Source: CALBPI01 sp039187375 (GTDB lineage Bacteria > Pseudomonadota > Gammaproteobacteria > Steroidobacterales > Woeseiaceae). From it: a DNA stretch of 43,829 bases. Position numbers and translations under genes: made by a program. The stretch is from NCBI GenBank assembly GCA_039187375.1, contig JBCCZN010000001.1:1-43829 (forward strand), in the 5' to 3' direction. Positions 1 to 8,421 of this stretch are shown here, one piece after another; positions within the stretch are counted from its first letter, which is position 1, and every line of letters begins with the position of its first letter. Under the pieces are notes generated by a model. The model was not told where the DNA came from. It searched no databases and saw only the letters and a program-made list of their open reading frames with translations.

Positions 1-1
1 A

Positions 2-1735
2 GCAACACTGTTGCTACTGCCACCACACTGGCAGGAGTCGCTGATCGATGTCGTATCGCCGTGGCACCTGGGCGTGCAACGCGAGCGCAACATGATGGTG
101 GCGATGCGCGATGGTGTGCATCTACGCACTGAGGTGCTGCTGCCCACCGGTAGCGACGGCCCGTGGCCAACCATCCTGATTCGAAGCCCGTATCGTGGCT
201 ACAGTCTCGAGCGACGCAAGTTTTTCGTTGATCACGGCTATGCCGTGGTCTTCCAACATGTACGGGGACGTTACGGATCTGAAGGGCAGTTCAGTCCGTA
301 TCGATTTGCCGGTGCCGATGGTAGTGACACGCTCGACTGGATTGTTGCACAACCCTGGGCCAACGATATGGTCGGCACGTTTGGTTGTTCCTACCTCGGT
401 GAGAGTCAGATGATCCTGGCCGCCGAACAACACCCGGCTCATCGGGCGCTGGTGGCCGAAGGTGCCGGTGGTGGCATCGGCAGTGCTGGCGCGCGTTATA
501 ACTACTTCGGTGTCTATGAAAATGGCGTACTGAATCTCGCCTCGCTACTGGGTTGGGCCGTATCCGAAGGTGCCACGGGCACCGACCGAACGCGGGCGCC
601 AGACGATCTGGCTCAACGCATGCAACGAAACCTGAATACGCTACCGATCCGTGACATTGCCTCCAGAGTGGTAGGCTACCCAACAGTTTATGAGCCATTC
701 ATTGATCATGCGTTAACCGATCCGTGGTGGCGCAAGCAAGGCTTTGTCTCGAACGCAGATCAGTTCGCCACGCCGGGGCTGCATTTCACATCGTGGTTTG
801 ATCAAACCGCAGCCGATACGCTGGCGCTGGCCGAGCTCATGCGACGCAACGCGACAAATGACGCGGCACAGCATCAGTCGGTGGTTGTCGGGCCCGGCAC
901 TCACTGCTCGCACCAACAGGCGCGCGGCGCGACACTGCAGGTCGGCGAGCTAACCGTCACCGATGCGGATGCTGATTTTCTGCACACATCGCTCGCGTGG
1001 TTCGATCACTGGCTCAAGCAAGACGCTGTACCACTGCCGCCGGCGCTGCGTACACACGTGTTGATAGAAGATGACTGGCACACGCCGGATCAATGGCCAC
1101 TGCCTGATTCGCAACAGTGGTTTTTGCATGCCGACGGCGTGTTACGTGCCAGCCCGCCGTCGTCATCTGCCCGTTGGCGGTATGACTATGATCCACACAA
1201 TCCGGTACCAACACGGGGTGGCGCGTTTTGTTGTACCGGCAATCCGAACGACCAGCCAGGGGTGTTCGACCAAGCCGATCTTGCGCAACGAGAAGACGTG
1301 TTGAGCTTCACCACGGAAGCACTGAATCAACCGGTACGACTTCTCGGCGCGGCAGAGGTGTCGCTGACTGTTCAGTCCAGTGCACCAGATACCGATTTCA
1401 CCGCCAAACTAGTCGACATCACACCGGATGGTCGACACTTATCACTACAGGACTCGGTGATTCGGCTGCGCTATCGAGACGGTGTCGAAGCGCCGAGCCT
1501 AGTGGTGCCCGGCGCGCGCATTCGAATTCGCATTCCACTGCGGCCGATCGGCTGGCTATTTAAACCCGGTCACCGCATTGGTCTGCATATCTCGAGCAGT
1601 AACGCACCCAGGCTGGCGAGAAATCTGAATACCGGTGCACACGAATATCGAGATGATGACATCGCGGTCGCGACCAATATCATCACCACCTCACAGACAG
1701 AACCACTGACCCTGACATTACCGATCCTGCCCTAA
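2..1735 (+). CDS. CocE/NonD family serine hydrolase (X-Pro dipeptidyl-peptidase S15 fold), 5' end open
   Basis: Probable alpha/beta hydrolase of the CocE/S15 class, whose members hydrolyse esters or amides. The physiological substrate cannot be told from sequence. The early segment MVAMRDGVHL matches the usual first strand of the family. The nucleophile elbow is GCSYLG, with its Ser about residue 127 counted from position 11. The WFD segment (near 800) and GPGTH (near 895) fit the acid and His of the triad. The C-terminal half is the jelly-roll domain typical of CocE, here with FTAKLVDITPDG and the terminal R.N.N pattern. The frame is open to the left edge, so the true start may lie outside; ATG 92 and TTG 11 are alternatives. 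The next gene is convergent, 13 bases away. Family call is firm, function generic. Confidence 0.9.
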   Translation, partial: ATLLLLPPHWQESLIDVVSPWHLGVQRERNMMVAMRDGVHLRTEVLLPTGSDGPWPTILIRSPYRGYSLERRKFFVDHGYAVVFQHVRGRYGSEGQFSPYRFAGADGSDTLDWIVAQPWANDMVGTFGCSYLGESQMILAAEQHPAHRALVAEGAGGGIGSAGARYNYFGVYENGVLNLASLLGWAVSEGATGTDRTRAPDDLAQRMQRNLNTLPIRDIASRVVGYPTVYEPFIDHALTDPWWRKQGFVSNADQFATPGLHFTSWFDQTAADTLALAELMRRNATNDAAQHQSVVVGPGTHCSHQQARGATLQVGELTVTDADADFLHTSLAWFDHWLKQDAVPLPPALRTHVLIEDDWHTPDQWPLPDSQQWFLHADGVLRASPPSSSARWRYDYDPHNPVPTRGGAFCCTGNPNDQPGVFDQADLAQREDVLSFTTEALNQPVRLLGAAEVSLTVQSSAPDTDFTAKLVDITPDGRHLSLQDSVIRLRYRDGVEAPSLVVPGARIRIRIPLRPIGWLFKPGHRIGLHISSSNAPRLARNLNTGAHEYRDDDIAVATNIITTSQTEPLTLTLPILP

Positions 1736-1748
1736 ACTGAGGCTTCGA

Positions 1749-2345
1749 TCAGCTTGTCGCTGTCAGGCAAATGATCAGATAGTCTGTTGACAGACTACTG
1801 CCATTCAAGCGCACCTTGCCAGCCAGATTCCAGGCCTCCGTCCCGGAGGTCACGGCACCGTCGCCATCGATCGCATCGCTGATTTTACGGGCGACATCGT
1901 TGCTAATACCTCGTAGACGGTAGATGAGAAAATCACCCTCTACATTACCGTCCCCATCCAAATCGCACTGACCCGCAGCACGCCATTCGTTAAAGATGAT
2001 GGCTTCCGAGCTTTGACTAATTGGATTAGTAATGTCCGATTCGATGTAGGGTCCCTGCCAGCCAGAGACCGTACCACCGCTAGAAGACAGGTTGCTGGTC
2101 AGCTGTCGCTCCCAGCTCGAGGCGACCGGATTACGTTGCCGCGGCCACTGGCCGGTATCGGTGTAATAACGTGCGGCTGCCGTCTCGAGGGTCCGTGCCT
2201 GTTGAAGCACTGCACTGACTCGAGCATCCAAAATCGCATCGAAGATCATCGGTGTTGCCATCGCTGCCAAAATGGCAATCACTGCAACCACACCGATCAT
2301 CTCCATCAACGTGAAGCCTGTCTGTCCCTGTTTTGTTGTGCGCAT
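1749..2345 (-). CDS. Type IV pilin-like pseudopilin, paralogue 1 of 3
   Basis: A 198-residue prepilin. The N-terminus carries a short basic leader, a prepilin-peptidase site G^FTLME (Phe at +1, Glu at +5) and a hydrophobic helix rich in Val, Ile and Ala. After this comes a GspG-like globular domain with ARYYTDTGQWP and WQGPYIE. It also has two Asp-rich loops, DLDGDGNVEG and DGDGAVTSG, that look like calcium-binding loops. This suggests a major-pseudopilin-like subunit of a type II secretion or related fibre, assembled at the inner membrane. No ATPase, platform protein or secretin gene is nearby. Two close paralogues lie at 20546..21127 and 21131..21730; the 5' coding parts are visibly similar at DNA level. 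It stands alone between two other genes, and its role is inferred from the family only. Confidence 0.9.
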   Translation of the reverse strand: MRTTKQGQTGFTLMEMIGVVAVIAILAAMATPMIFDAILDARVSAVLQQARTLETAAARYYTDTGQWPRQRNPVASSWERQLTSNLSSSGGTVSGWQGPYIESDITNPISQSSEAIIFNEWRAAGQCDLDGDGNVEGDFLIYRLRGISNDVARKISDAIDGDGAVTSGTEAWNLAGKVRLNGSSLSTDYLIICLTATS

Positions 2346-2400
2346 CGCTGTTCCGCCGCTATGAAACTCACAGCGAATAGCGACCCAACATTCAGATACT

Positions 2401-3276
2401 TTAGAGTTTCGGGATCAACACGGGCGTTGTGCGCTTGTAGTCTTCATAGTCGGCTTGCCCACCCCAACGCTCGTCGGAGCGACGCTCCAGCAACGGCACG
2501 CCGCTGACGCGGGTCAACAGCAGGGTGACAAACACTGGCGAGATCAGCGTGACGAATTGCCAGCCTTTCAAGACGGGAAGCGCCACTACGGCAATGCCGA
2601 TCCACAGCACGATTTCACCGAAGTAGTTTGGATGGCGGGAGCGTGACCAAAGCCCGACATTGATGAACTTGCCAGCGTTTGCCGGATCGGATTTGAAATG
2701 GCTTTTCTGGTTATCGGCAACGACCTCAATGATGAAACCGATCAGCCAAATAGACAGGCCCAAGATGCCAACGATGCCAAGTGGCACGCGTTGCGCGCTG
2801 GTGATGACAGCCAAAGCCGCTGCAGCGGTGAACACGACCCAAAGGCCCTGCAGCGTCCAGGCCATGAGGAAACGGACAGGGCGACCTTTTATGTCATCGA
2901 AGCGACCGTCTTTACCATCCTTGGAGATGCGCCGAAACAAAAACGTAGCCAGGCGAACCGACCAAATCACCACACAGGCTGCGACAAGTTGGCCGCGAAG
3001 GTCCAGTGTTGGGGCAAGCAATACAGCGAGTGCGGTAACCGAGATATAGGACAGACCGCCAGTCAAGTCATAGAATTTTTCGGTCCTGCCCAACGCACTC
3101 GGAACGAACACAATCCAGTTGATAGCAAACGCAACAATCGCGCACAGTGCAAACAGCGGGATGTTGTTGTAGTGGACACTACCTGTGCTGCCTGCCCAGG
3201 CGACCAGTGCGCCAAGGCTTGTCGCAATGATGATGGCGATCACGCTTTGGCTGTTCGTACGTTGCGGCTCTGACAT
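2401..3276 (-). CDS. DUF1295 family multi-pass membrane protein (steroid 5-alpha-reductase-like)
   Basis: Integral membrane protein of about 291 residues with around seven hydrophobic segments. The C-terminal block W.R.RHPNYFGE, preceded by ADNQKSHFK, is the hallmark of DUF1295 and the related steroid-reductase and isoprenylcysteine-methyltransferase folds. In these folds this part binds a nucleotide cofactor. Substrate and reaction are unknown. I chose the ATG at 3276 because a strong Shine-Dalgarno AAGGGGGAG precedes it at ideal spacing; an upstream in-frame ATG at 3303 has no such signal and would overlap the preceding gene. It lies 13 bases downstream of the SRAP gene on the same strand, so the two may share a transcript. 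Confidence 0.9.
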   Translation of the reverse strand: MSEPQRTNSQSVIAIIIATSLGALVAWAGSTGSVHYNNIPLFALCAIVAFAINWIVFVPSALGRTEKFYDLTGGLSYISVTALAVLLAPTLDLRGQLVAACVVIWSVRLATFLFRRISKDGKDGRFDDIKGRPVRFLMAWTLQGLWVVFTAAAALAVITSAQRVPLGIVGILGLSIWLIGFIIEVVADNQKSHFKSDPANAGKFINVGLWSRSRHPNYFGEIVLWIGIAVVALPVLKGWQFVTLISPVFVTLLLTRVSGVPLLERRSDERWGGQADYEDYKRTTPVLIPKL

Positions 3277-3289
3277 TGAAGCTCCCCCT

Positions 3290-3997
3290 TCAATCGAATT
3301 CATACTTGTTCAGTGGATTCACTAATGCGGGCGATTCATTGCGCGCATTGTTCACCGTCTTGGCGACCGGCCACGCGCGCAACTCTTGTGCGCGCGCTTC
3401 CGCGTTCAACTCACGCAACGCCGGTGGATTGGCGCCATCTCCAGCAAGCCAGTGCTCGGCGGCGACATCATCCAACATGACCGGCATTCGATGATGCAAG
3501 GACTCAATGTTGCCGCTCGAGGGCATTGTCAGCACGGTGAACGTCTCTATGATCTGTTCTTCACAGAGCGAATCGTCGGCCACGCTGTTATCGCGCCAAC
3601 GCTCCCATAGACCGGCAAAGCCGATCGGTTGTTCGTCTTCGCGGCTAATGTAATACGGCTGCTTGCCATCGGCACCGGTGATCCACTCATAGTAGCCATC
3701 GGCGGGCACGACACAGCGACGCTCTCGAAATGCAGCGCGATACGCCGGTTTCTCGGCAACCGTTTCAGCACGCGCATTGATCATGCGCGACGCCATCCGC
3801 TTGTCCTTAGCCCAGAAGGGCAACAGACCCCAGCGCAGCATCGACACGCTGCGCACGCCATCGTCGACTCGAACCACTGCAGCCAGGTCAGTCGGCGCAA
3901 TATTGAATTGAGCGATGACCGCGAGGTCGGGTGCGTGGACGCCAAACAGATCCCGTACCGCCTCGGCAGCCGAATAAAACGCGAAGCGGCCGCACAT
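3290..3997 (-). CDS. yedK: SRAP family protein, abasic-site DNA-protein crosslinking (YedK/HMCES)
   Basis: SOS-response-associated peptidase (SRAP) protein of 235 residues. The family shields abasic sites in single-stranded DNA by forming a thiazolidine crosslink through Cys2, which becomes the N-terminus after Met removal. The sequence starts MCGRFAF, so Cys2 is present. INARAET gives the conserved Asn, GYYEW the Glu and HHRMPVML the His; together these are the known active-site residues. RWGLLPFWAKD and FNIAPT are also typical. Length fits the family. It lies directly behind the ABC exporter genes, with two bases between stop and start, and ahead of the DUF1295 gene on the same strand. No LexA-like operator is evident directly upstream because the gene is packed against its neighbour. 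Confidence 0.96.
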   Translation of the reverse strand: MCGRFAFYSAAEAVRDLFGVHAPDLAVIAQFNIAPTDLAAVVRVDDGVRSVSMLRWGLLPFWAKDKRMASRMINARAETVAEKPAYRAAFRERRCVVPADGYYEWITGADGKQPYYISREDEQPIGFAGLWERWRDNSVADDSLCEEQIIETFTVLTMPSSGNIESLHHRMPVMLDDVAAEHWLAGDGANPPALRELNAEARAQELRAWPVAKTVNNARNESPALVNPLNKYEFD

Positions 3998-3999
3998 AC

Positions 4000-4791
4000 C
4001 TACTCGCGCACGCCAATGCCACGATTAAGCAGGAACAGGCAAACGCCAAATAGCAGCACAACAAAAAACAACACGATGACATAGGCCGTCAGGATTGGAA
4101 TATCCGATTGCCCTAAAACGCCATAGCGAAATGCGTTCACCATATACAAGATAGGGTTGGCCATCGAGACGTTTTGCCAAAACTCAGGTAGTAGAGAAAT
4201 CGAATAAAAGACACCGCCAAGATAGGTCAGTGGCGTCAAGACGAAGGTTGGGATAATCGAAATATCATCAAATTTTTTGGCAAATACCGCATTGATAAAT
4301 CCTGCCAGTGAAAACACCACCGACGTCAGGAATACCATAGTAATCATTACCAGCGGATAACGAACCTCCAGATCCGCGAAACACAAGGCAATGATCGCAA
4401 CCAAAGCACCTACCATCAGACCGCGCAATACCCCGCCAGCAACATGCCCGAGGATGATGACACTGTTAGGCATCGGCGAGACAAGCATTTCCTCGACATG
4501 GCGCGCGAACTTAGCGCCGAAAAATGATGACACAACATTACCGTAGGAGTTGGTAATCACCGACATCATGATGAGTCCCGGCGCGATGAACTGCATATAG
4601 CTAAAGCCATCCATTGTGCCGATACGACTGCCAATGAGGGTTCCGAAAATCAAGAAATACAGCGTCATCGTGATTGCCGGCGGCACGATAGTCTGAACCC
4701 AGATTCGAATAACCCTTACCCACTCCTTGCGCACGATGGTGAGAAACGCGACCCAGTTTCGGCGCAGGTTTGATGGATGAGTTGTATTCAT
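4000..4791 (-). CDS. yadH: ABC-2 type exporter permease (YadH-like)
   Basis: Membrane subunit of an ABC-2 exporter, 263 residues and about six transmembrane segments. The N-terminal part (RKEWVRVIRIWVQTIVPPAITMT) and the segment FAKKFDDISIIPTFVLTPLTYLGGVFYS match YadH/NodJ-type permeases. The substrate in this family is mostly undefined; lipids, glycans or drugs have been suggested for relatives. Its start overlaps the stop of the ATPase gene by four bases, so the two are translationally coupled and should form one transporter. YadH-like calls are common for this length and motif set; an alternative is a NodJ-like polysaccharide exporter. Confidence 0.92.
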   Translation of the reverse strand: MNTTHPSNLRRNWVAFLTIVRKEWVRVIRIWVQTIVPPAITMTLYFLIFGTLIGSRIGTMDGFSYMQFIAPGLIMMSVITNSYGNVVSSFFGAKFARHVEEMLVSPMPNSVIILGHVAGGVLRGLMVGALVAIIALCFADLEVRYPLVMITMVFLTSVVFSLAGFINAVFAKKFDDISIIPTFVLTPLTYLGGVFYSISLLPEFWQNVSMANPILYMVNAFRYGVLGQSDIPILTAYVIVLFFVVLLFGVCLFLLNRGIGVRE

Positions 4792-5720
4792 GCTGTAACC
4801 GCCGATTGATGATTCTCATCAACGAGATTCAAAAACAACTCTTCCAAACGATTCGCTTTATTACGCATTGATGCGACGCTGACACCGACGGCTTGCAGCT
4901 CTGCAAACATGGCATTGAGCGTCTGGCCGCGTTGCATCAGGACTTCCAGATCGCCGTCATCGCGCAAGCTGACATTAAAACTGGGCAGCTGCGGTGCAAC
5001 GTGCATCGGCTCGCTAGGTGAGAGTACAAACACCTCACGCTGCAATTTACGCAACAACGCATTCATCGAGCTTTGCTCAACGATTTCACCATGATCGATG
5101 ATGGCGATATTGCGACACAACGACTCGGCTTCTTCGAGGTAATGGGTGGTCAGAATGATCGTCGTACCGTTGGCATTGATCTCGCGCAGGAACGCCCACA
5201 TCGAGCGACGGATTTCGATATCAACGCCAGCGGTGGGTTCATCGAGAATCAGCAGTTTCGGCTCATGGATCAATGCGCGCGCAATCATCAGCCTGCGCTT
5301 CATGCCGCCCGACAAATTACGTGCAATGTCATCACGCTTGTCCCAGAGCTTCAGTTGCTTGAGATATTTTTCTGCGCGCTGCTTAGCCAGCTCGGTCGGT
5401 ATGCCGTAGTAGCCGGCCTGATACAACACAATGTTCCAGACCTTCTCGAATAGATTCAGATTAATTTCCTGCGGTACCAATCCGATGCAAGTCTTGGCTT
5501 CGCCCAATTCAGTATCCAGATCGTGACCAAATACACGGACCCGCCCCGATGATTTGGTAACCAGCGACGTGATGATGCCGATGCTGGTGGTTTTGCCCGC
5601 CCCATTGGGCCCCAGCAATGCGCAGAAATCCCCCTCTTCGACGGCCATGCTAATGCCGCGCAAGGCGGCCACACCGTTCGGATAGGTCTTGGTGACGTTG
5701 TCGAGCTCGAGTGCAAACAT
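4788..5720 (-). CDS. yadG: ABC exporter ATP-binding protein (YadG-like)
   Basis: Cytoplasmic ATPase of the ABC-2 exporter, 310 residues. Walker A is GPNGAGKTT (about residues 37-45), the Q-loop is LVPQE, the signature is LSGGMKRR, Walker B is LLILDEPTAGVD, and the H-loop His is in LTTHYLEEAE. The last ~80 residues form the extra domain usual in YadG/CcmA-type subunits. It is the first gene of a minus-strand run leading into the permease, SRAP and DUF1295 genes. The upstream neighbour ends only 19 bases away on the same strand, so read-through from the FlhD-like gene is possible. Confidence 0.95.
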   Translation of the reverse strand: MFALELDNVTKTYPNGVAALRGISMAVEEGDFCALLGPNGAGKTTSIGIITSLVTKSSGRVRVFGHDLDTELGEAKTCIGLVPQEINLNLFEKVWNIVLYQAGYYGIPTELAKQRAEKYLKQLKLWDKRDDIARNLSGGMKRRLMIARALIHEPKLLILDEPTAGVDIEIRRSMWAFLREINANGTTIILTTHYLEEAESLCRNIAIIDHGEIVEQSSMNALLRKLQREVFVLSPSEPMHVAPQLPSFNVSLRDDGDLEVLMQRGQTLNAMFAELQAVGVSVASMRNKANRLEELFLNLVDENHQSAVTA

Positions 5721-5739
5721 CCCGCCATTGTAGCGCGAA

Positions 5740-6339
5740 TCACTGGTCCGGCAGTGCTCGGCTCAGTGTCGGCAGATTTCGCGGTTGACGATTCAGGCGC
5801 GAGCGCGACAGACACATTTGCAATCCGGCGGCCCCGAGACTGGCACGCTGTAAAGCGCTGATTCCAGAGCGGCGTAATAGGTCGTGCCAGTACCCGGGTA
5901 CATCGATCAATCGCGGTCGCAAATGCGATGCCTTTGCAAAACCGACCAGCTCGGCAAGCTGGCGCTGCGCCAGGTCCTCGATCCATGAGATAGGCGCACC
6001 ACTGACCAGACGAGCCGCCGCAATGTCAGTTTTGGCAAGCTGCCAGATAAACGTCAACGCAGCGCAAATGAGCGTCGCCGTGCTGTCGTGGTGTGCGCCC
6101 AGCCAAACACCACTTGGCTCGTTGACCCCGCAATGTCCAATTTCGATTCGAAACAACAGAAACGGACACTGACGCAATGAAGAATGACGCTCATGGCGCG
6201 CCGTGGACAACGCTGTGATTAACGTCGGCTCGACCGCCACGCGCTGCGCCTGTGCCGCAGCATACAACTCACCGATAAACGCCTGATTGAGTGATTGCAC
6301 CTGCGCAACTGTCTCAGCGCTAAAACCCGTATTTGTCAT
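5740..6339 (-). CDS. Unrecognised protein with a possible FlhD-like segment, divergent from an FlhC-like gene
   Basis: A 199-residue protein with no family I can name firmly. Residues about 95-150 (LAKTDIAAARLVSG then DLAQRQLAELVGFAKASHLR) resemble the core of the flagellar regulator FlhD. In FlhD an LAQ..I..D..SA helix is followed by a helix with LT.PQ...LA.TN.L..HFR. The protein is longer than FlhD (about 116-119 residues) and has an N-terminal half of unknown type. The start at 6339 is set by an AAGGGGA ribosome site seven bases upstream; a longer frame to 6447 lacks one. The divergent neighbour is a clear FlhC relative, and that partner context makes the FlhD reading more likely. The similarity is weak by eye and needs profile confirmation. 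Confidence 0.75.
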   Translation of the reverse strand: MTNTGFSAETVAQVQSLNQAFIGELYAAAQAQRVAVEPTLITALSTARHERHSSLRQCPFLLFRIEIGHCGVNEPSGVWLGAHHDSTATLICAALTFIWQLAKTDIAAARLVSGAPISWIEDLAQRQLAELVGFAKASHLRPRLIDVPGYWHDLLRRSGISALQRASLGAAGLQMCLSRSRLNRQPRNLPTLSRALPDQ

Positions 6340-6479
6340 CTGAATCCCCTTAATTGCATTATTTGGGCGTATTTGATCATATGTATCACGCCATGCAAAG
6401 ACATTAAATCGAACAGCGGCACCGATACAGCCGCATTTTTTTCTCATTCAGTAAATTAAGCAGGGGATAAGGGGAGACC
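6340..6479. promoter_or_regulatory. AT-rich divergent promoter region between FlhD-like and FlhC-like genes
   Basis: This 140-base region is clearly more AT-rich than its surroundings and separates two divergently read regulator genes. It must contain both start signals. Ribosome sites are evident at both ends: AAGGGGA for the minus-strand gene and AAGGGGAG for the plus-strand gene. An imperfect dyad TGATCATATGTATCA lies at 6374-6388 and could be an operator. I could not define convincing -35/-10 pairs on either strand. Confidence 0.45.
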
Positions 6480-7064
6480 ATGAACGAGCGATATCACCGC
6501 GAGCGCCATCAGACCGATCTGGCACTTCGCATGATCGGGTTTGAAGCCCGCACCAACACTATCCGCCAGTGCACCGGATTATCCGATGACCGAATCCGTA
6601 AACTCTGTCGCCAGTATTTTGGTGGCAAAAACGGCGAGTCGATTCGACGTCGACGCGGTAAATCACCAAAGCAAGTCGCGCGATTCGTCAAGAATGCACA
6701 GCATCAACTGGAAGCCACGACGTTGATGCATCTGTTTGTGAATTACGGCGTGCTGCGTATCGATGACGCCAGGCAGTTTCATTGCGACTGGCGAGAGGCA
6801 GATATCGGCATCAGCCGGCGCGTCTGTGATGCGTATGCTGCTTATCGGCTCATTCACACCGATGGTGCGTTTTCATTCGAATGGGCATGGAATCTCTTAC
6901 AGTCACTGGCACGCGATGAAGAGCTCGCACTGGCGAATTGTCAGCGCTGTGACTCAGACTATGTCCGCGACCGATTCGCACTGCACTTCCACGTCTGCCC
7001 GGCCTGCGAGATTCGCACCGAGCGACGTCGACGCCCGGGCGCAAGACAATACGCCGGCCAATAA
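6480..7064 (+). CDS. FlhC-like transcriptional activator
   Basis: A 194-residue protein related to FlhC, the DNA-binding partner in the FlhD4C2 flagellar master activator. Visible signs are a basic N-terminus with an HTH-like stretch (CTGLSDDRIRKLCRQY), the AYRL segment, the WAWNLLQSLA segment that parallels the FlhC segment AWTLVRF, and a four-cysteine zinc site. The cysteines are at 154, 157, 173 and 176; FlhC has the same CxxC, ~16 residues, CxxC spacing. An AAGGGGAG ribosome site supports ATG 6480. No flagellar genes are in the window, so the target regulon is unknown. Orphan FlhC relatives may regulate other processes. The divergent gene may encode the FlhD-like partner. Confidence 0.85.
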   Translation: MNERYHRERHQTDLALRMIGFEARTNTIRQCTGLSDDRIRKLCRQYFGGKNGESIRRRRGKSPKQVARFVKNAQHQLEATTLMHLFVNYGVLRIDDARQFHCDWREADIGISRRVCDAYAAYRLIHTDGAFSFEWAWNLLQSLARDEELALANCQRCDSDYVRDRFALHFHVCPACEIRTERRRRPGARQYAGQ

Positions 7065-7171
7065 TTCAGCGCGACGAATCAACGTCTAGGTTTTTCAGGA
7101 CACTAGCTATACCGAATTGGCCTACACTGCGAGCGCGGTGTTCTGCGCCGCGACATCTAAGGGAGATATCA

Positions 7172-7591
7172 ATGTTTGCAGAATTCAAAAAATTCGCCAT
7201 GCGCGGCAACGTCGTCGATATGGCAGTGGGGATCATCATCGGCGCGGCGTTCGGCAAGATCGTCAGCTCATTCGTCAAAGACGTCGTCATGCCGCCGATC
7301 GGCAAAATGATGGGCAACGTGGACTTCAGCAATCTGTTTGTGAATCTGTCCGAAACGGCGGTCGAGTCACTGGCAGCAGCCGAAGAAGCAGGGATTCCGG
7401 TCATCGCTTACGGTCGGTTCATTAACACCGTCATCGACTTTCTGATTGTTGCGTTTGTCATCTTTATTGCCATCCGCATCATGAACAAACTGAAGGCCGA
7501 GGAAGAGGAAGCACCACCGCCGGCACCACCGGAGCCGTCTGCAGAAGAAAAACTGCTGACCGAAATTCGCGACTTGCTCAGCAAAGGCTAA
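7172..7591 (+). CDS. mscL: Large-conductance mechanosensitive channel MscL
   Basis: Inner-membrane channel that opens under membrane tension and releases solutes on hypo-osmotic shock. The 139-residue sequence has the conserved amphipathic start (FAEFKKFAMRGNVVDMAVG), TM1 with IIIGAAFGKIVSSFVKD, and the pore-lining glycines. It continues with MPPIG, a periplasmic loop, TM2 (INTVIDFLIVAFVIFIAI) and the C-terminal cytoplasmic helix (LLTEIRDLLSKG) after a Pro/Glu-rich linker. Length is normal. An AAGGGAG ribosome site lies seven bases before ATG 7172. It appears to be a single-gene unit; an 11-bp hairpin follows the stop codon. Confidence 0.98.
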   Translation: MFAEFKKFAMRGNVVDMAVGIIIGAAFGKIVSSFVKDVVMPPIGKMMGNVDFSNLFVNLSETAVESLAAAEEAGIPVIAYGRFINTVIDFLIVAFVIFIAIRIMNKLKAEEEEAPPPAPPEPSAEEKLLTEIRDLLSKG

Positions 7592-7599
7592 ATCGCTAA

Positions 7600-7633
7600 G
7601 CAGGCTGTGGTGCCAATGGGTGCCACAGTCTGC
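7600..7633 (+). repeat. Inverted repeat (hairpin) downstream of mscL
   Basis: Arms at 7600-7610 (GCAGGCTGTGG) and 7623-7633 (CCACAGTCTGC) pair over 11 bases with one G-U pair and a 12-base loop. No T-run follows, so this is not a canonical intrinsic terminator. It could limit read-through or protect the mscL mRNA 3' end. It sits only 14 bases before the next start codon. Confidence 0.5.
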
Positions 7634-7647
7634 CGCGTTAATCTCTC

Positions 7648-8421
7648 ATGTGCCTTGTTAGTATCGCCTGGCAACAACACCCGGACCTTGCGTTACTAAT
7701 AGCTGCCAACCGTGATGAACGGTTCGACCGTCCCAGTGATCCGCTTGGCTGGTGGCACGCTGACCCGGACATCCTGGGCGGTCGTGATCGGGAAGCCGGG
7801 GGCGCCTGGCTGGCATTACATCGTTGCGGGCGTTTTGGGGTCGTTACCAATTTTCGTGAAATGCCCGGCAAGGGCGATAAGCCCCGCAGCCGTGGCGACC
7901 TCGTGACTGATTGGCTAACCGGTGATATGAGCACCGATGACTATGCTGAAGCGGTGTTGACACGCGGCGCTGACTACGCCGGCTTTAATCTGCTCTATGG
8001 CGACCCGACCACACTCGCCTATGTCTCCAATCGCACAGACCAACATGGACCGCTCGCGCCGGGCACCTACGCACTGAGTAACGGTCTGCTCGATTCTGCC
8101 TGGCCAAAGGTCGATGCTGCGCGTCGTGCCATGGCGCAAGCAGCGGCAGCCGGTCGACGCGATCCCTATGCGTTTATGCCGTTTCTGACCGATACGACAC
8201 AGGCGCCGGACAACCAATTACCAGTCGAGGACATCGATATCGAACGTCGCCGGGCACTGTCGGCGCCGTTTATCCTGGACCATCGCTACGGCACACGATG
8301 CTCAACAGTTGTCTCGATGAGCACCGAGGGTGACGTGCAAATGTTCGAACAGCGCTTCGAAGCTCGAGGCACACCTGTCGGACACGATTCGGCCAGTTTC
8401 AGGATTCGCCCAATTGACTGA
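7648..8421 (+). CDS. TANGO2/NRDE family protein
   Basis: A 257-residue member of the NRDE family (TANGO2, formerly DUF833). The defining motif is visible as AANRDE, following the conserved MCLVSI start with Cys2. Further family segments are GGRDREAGGAWLAL, GRFGVVTNFRE and the late GTRCSTVV. Eukaryotic TANGO2 has been linked to heme trafficking and lipid metabolism; the bacterial role is not settled, and I assign none. No clear Shine-Dalgarno precedes the ATG at 7648. Its 3' end overlaps the convergent carboxylesterase gene by 23 bases. Confidence 0.93.
   Translation: MCLVSIAWQQHPDLALLIAANRDERFDRPSDPLGWWHADPDILGGRDREAGGAWLALHRCGRFGVVTNFREMPGKGDKPRSRGDLVTDWLTGDMSTDDYAEAVLTRGADYAGFNLLYGDPTTLAYVSNRTDQHGPLAPGTYALSNGLLDSAWPKVDAARRAMAQAAAAGRRDPYAFMPFLTDTTQAPDNQLPVEDIDIERRRALSAPFILDHRYGTRCSTVVSMSTEGDVQMFEQRFEARGTPVGHDSASFRIRPID

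Noticed and set aside
2698..3273. 191-codon plus-strand frame antisense to the DUF1295 gene
   Set aside because: No recognisable protein features, and the opposite strand encodes a clear membrane protein with the RHPNYFGE motif.
6340..6447. Longer start for the FlhD-like protein
   Set aside because: No ribosome site and it would consume the shared promoter region; ATG 6339 has AAGGGGA upstream.
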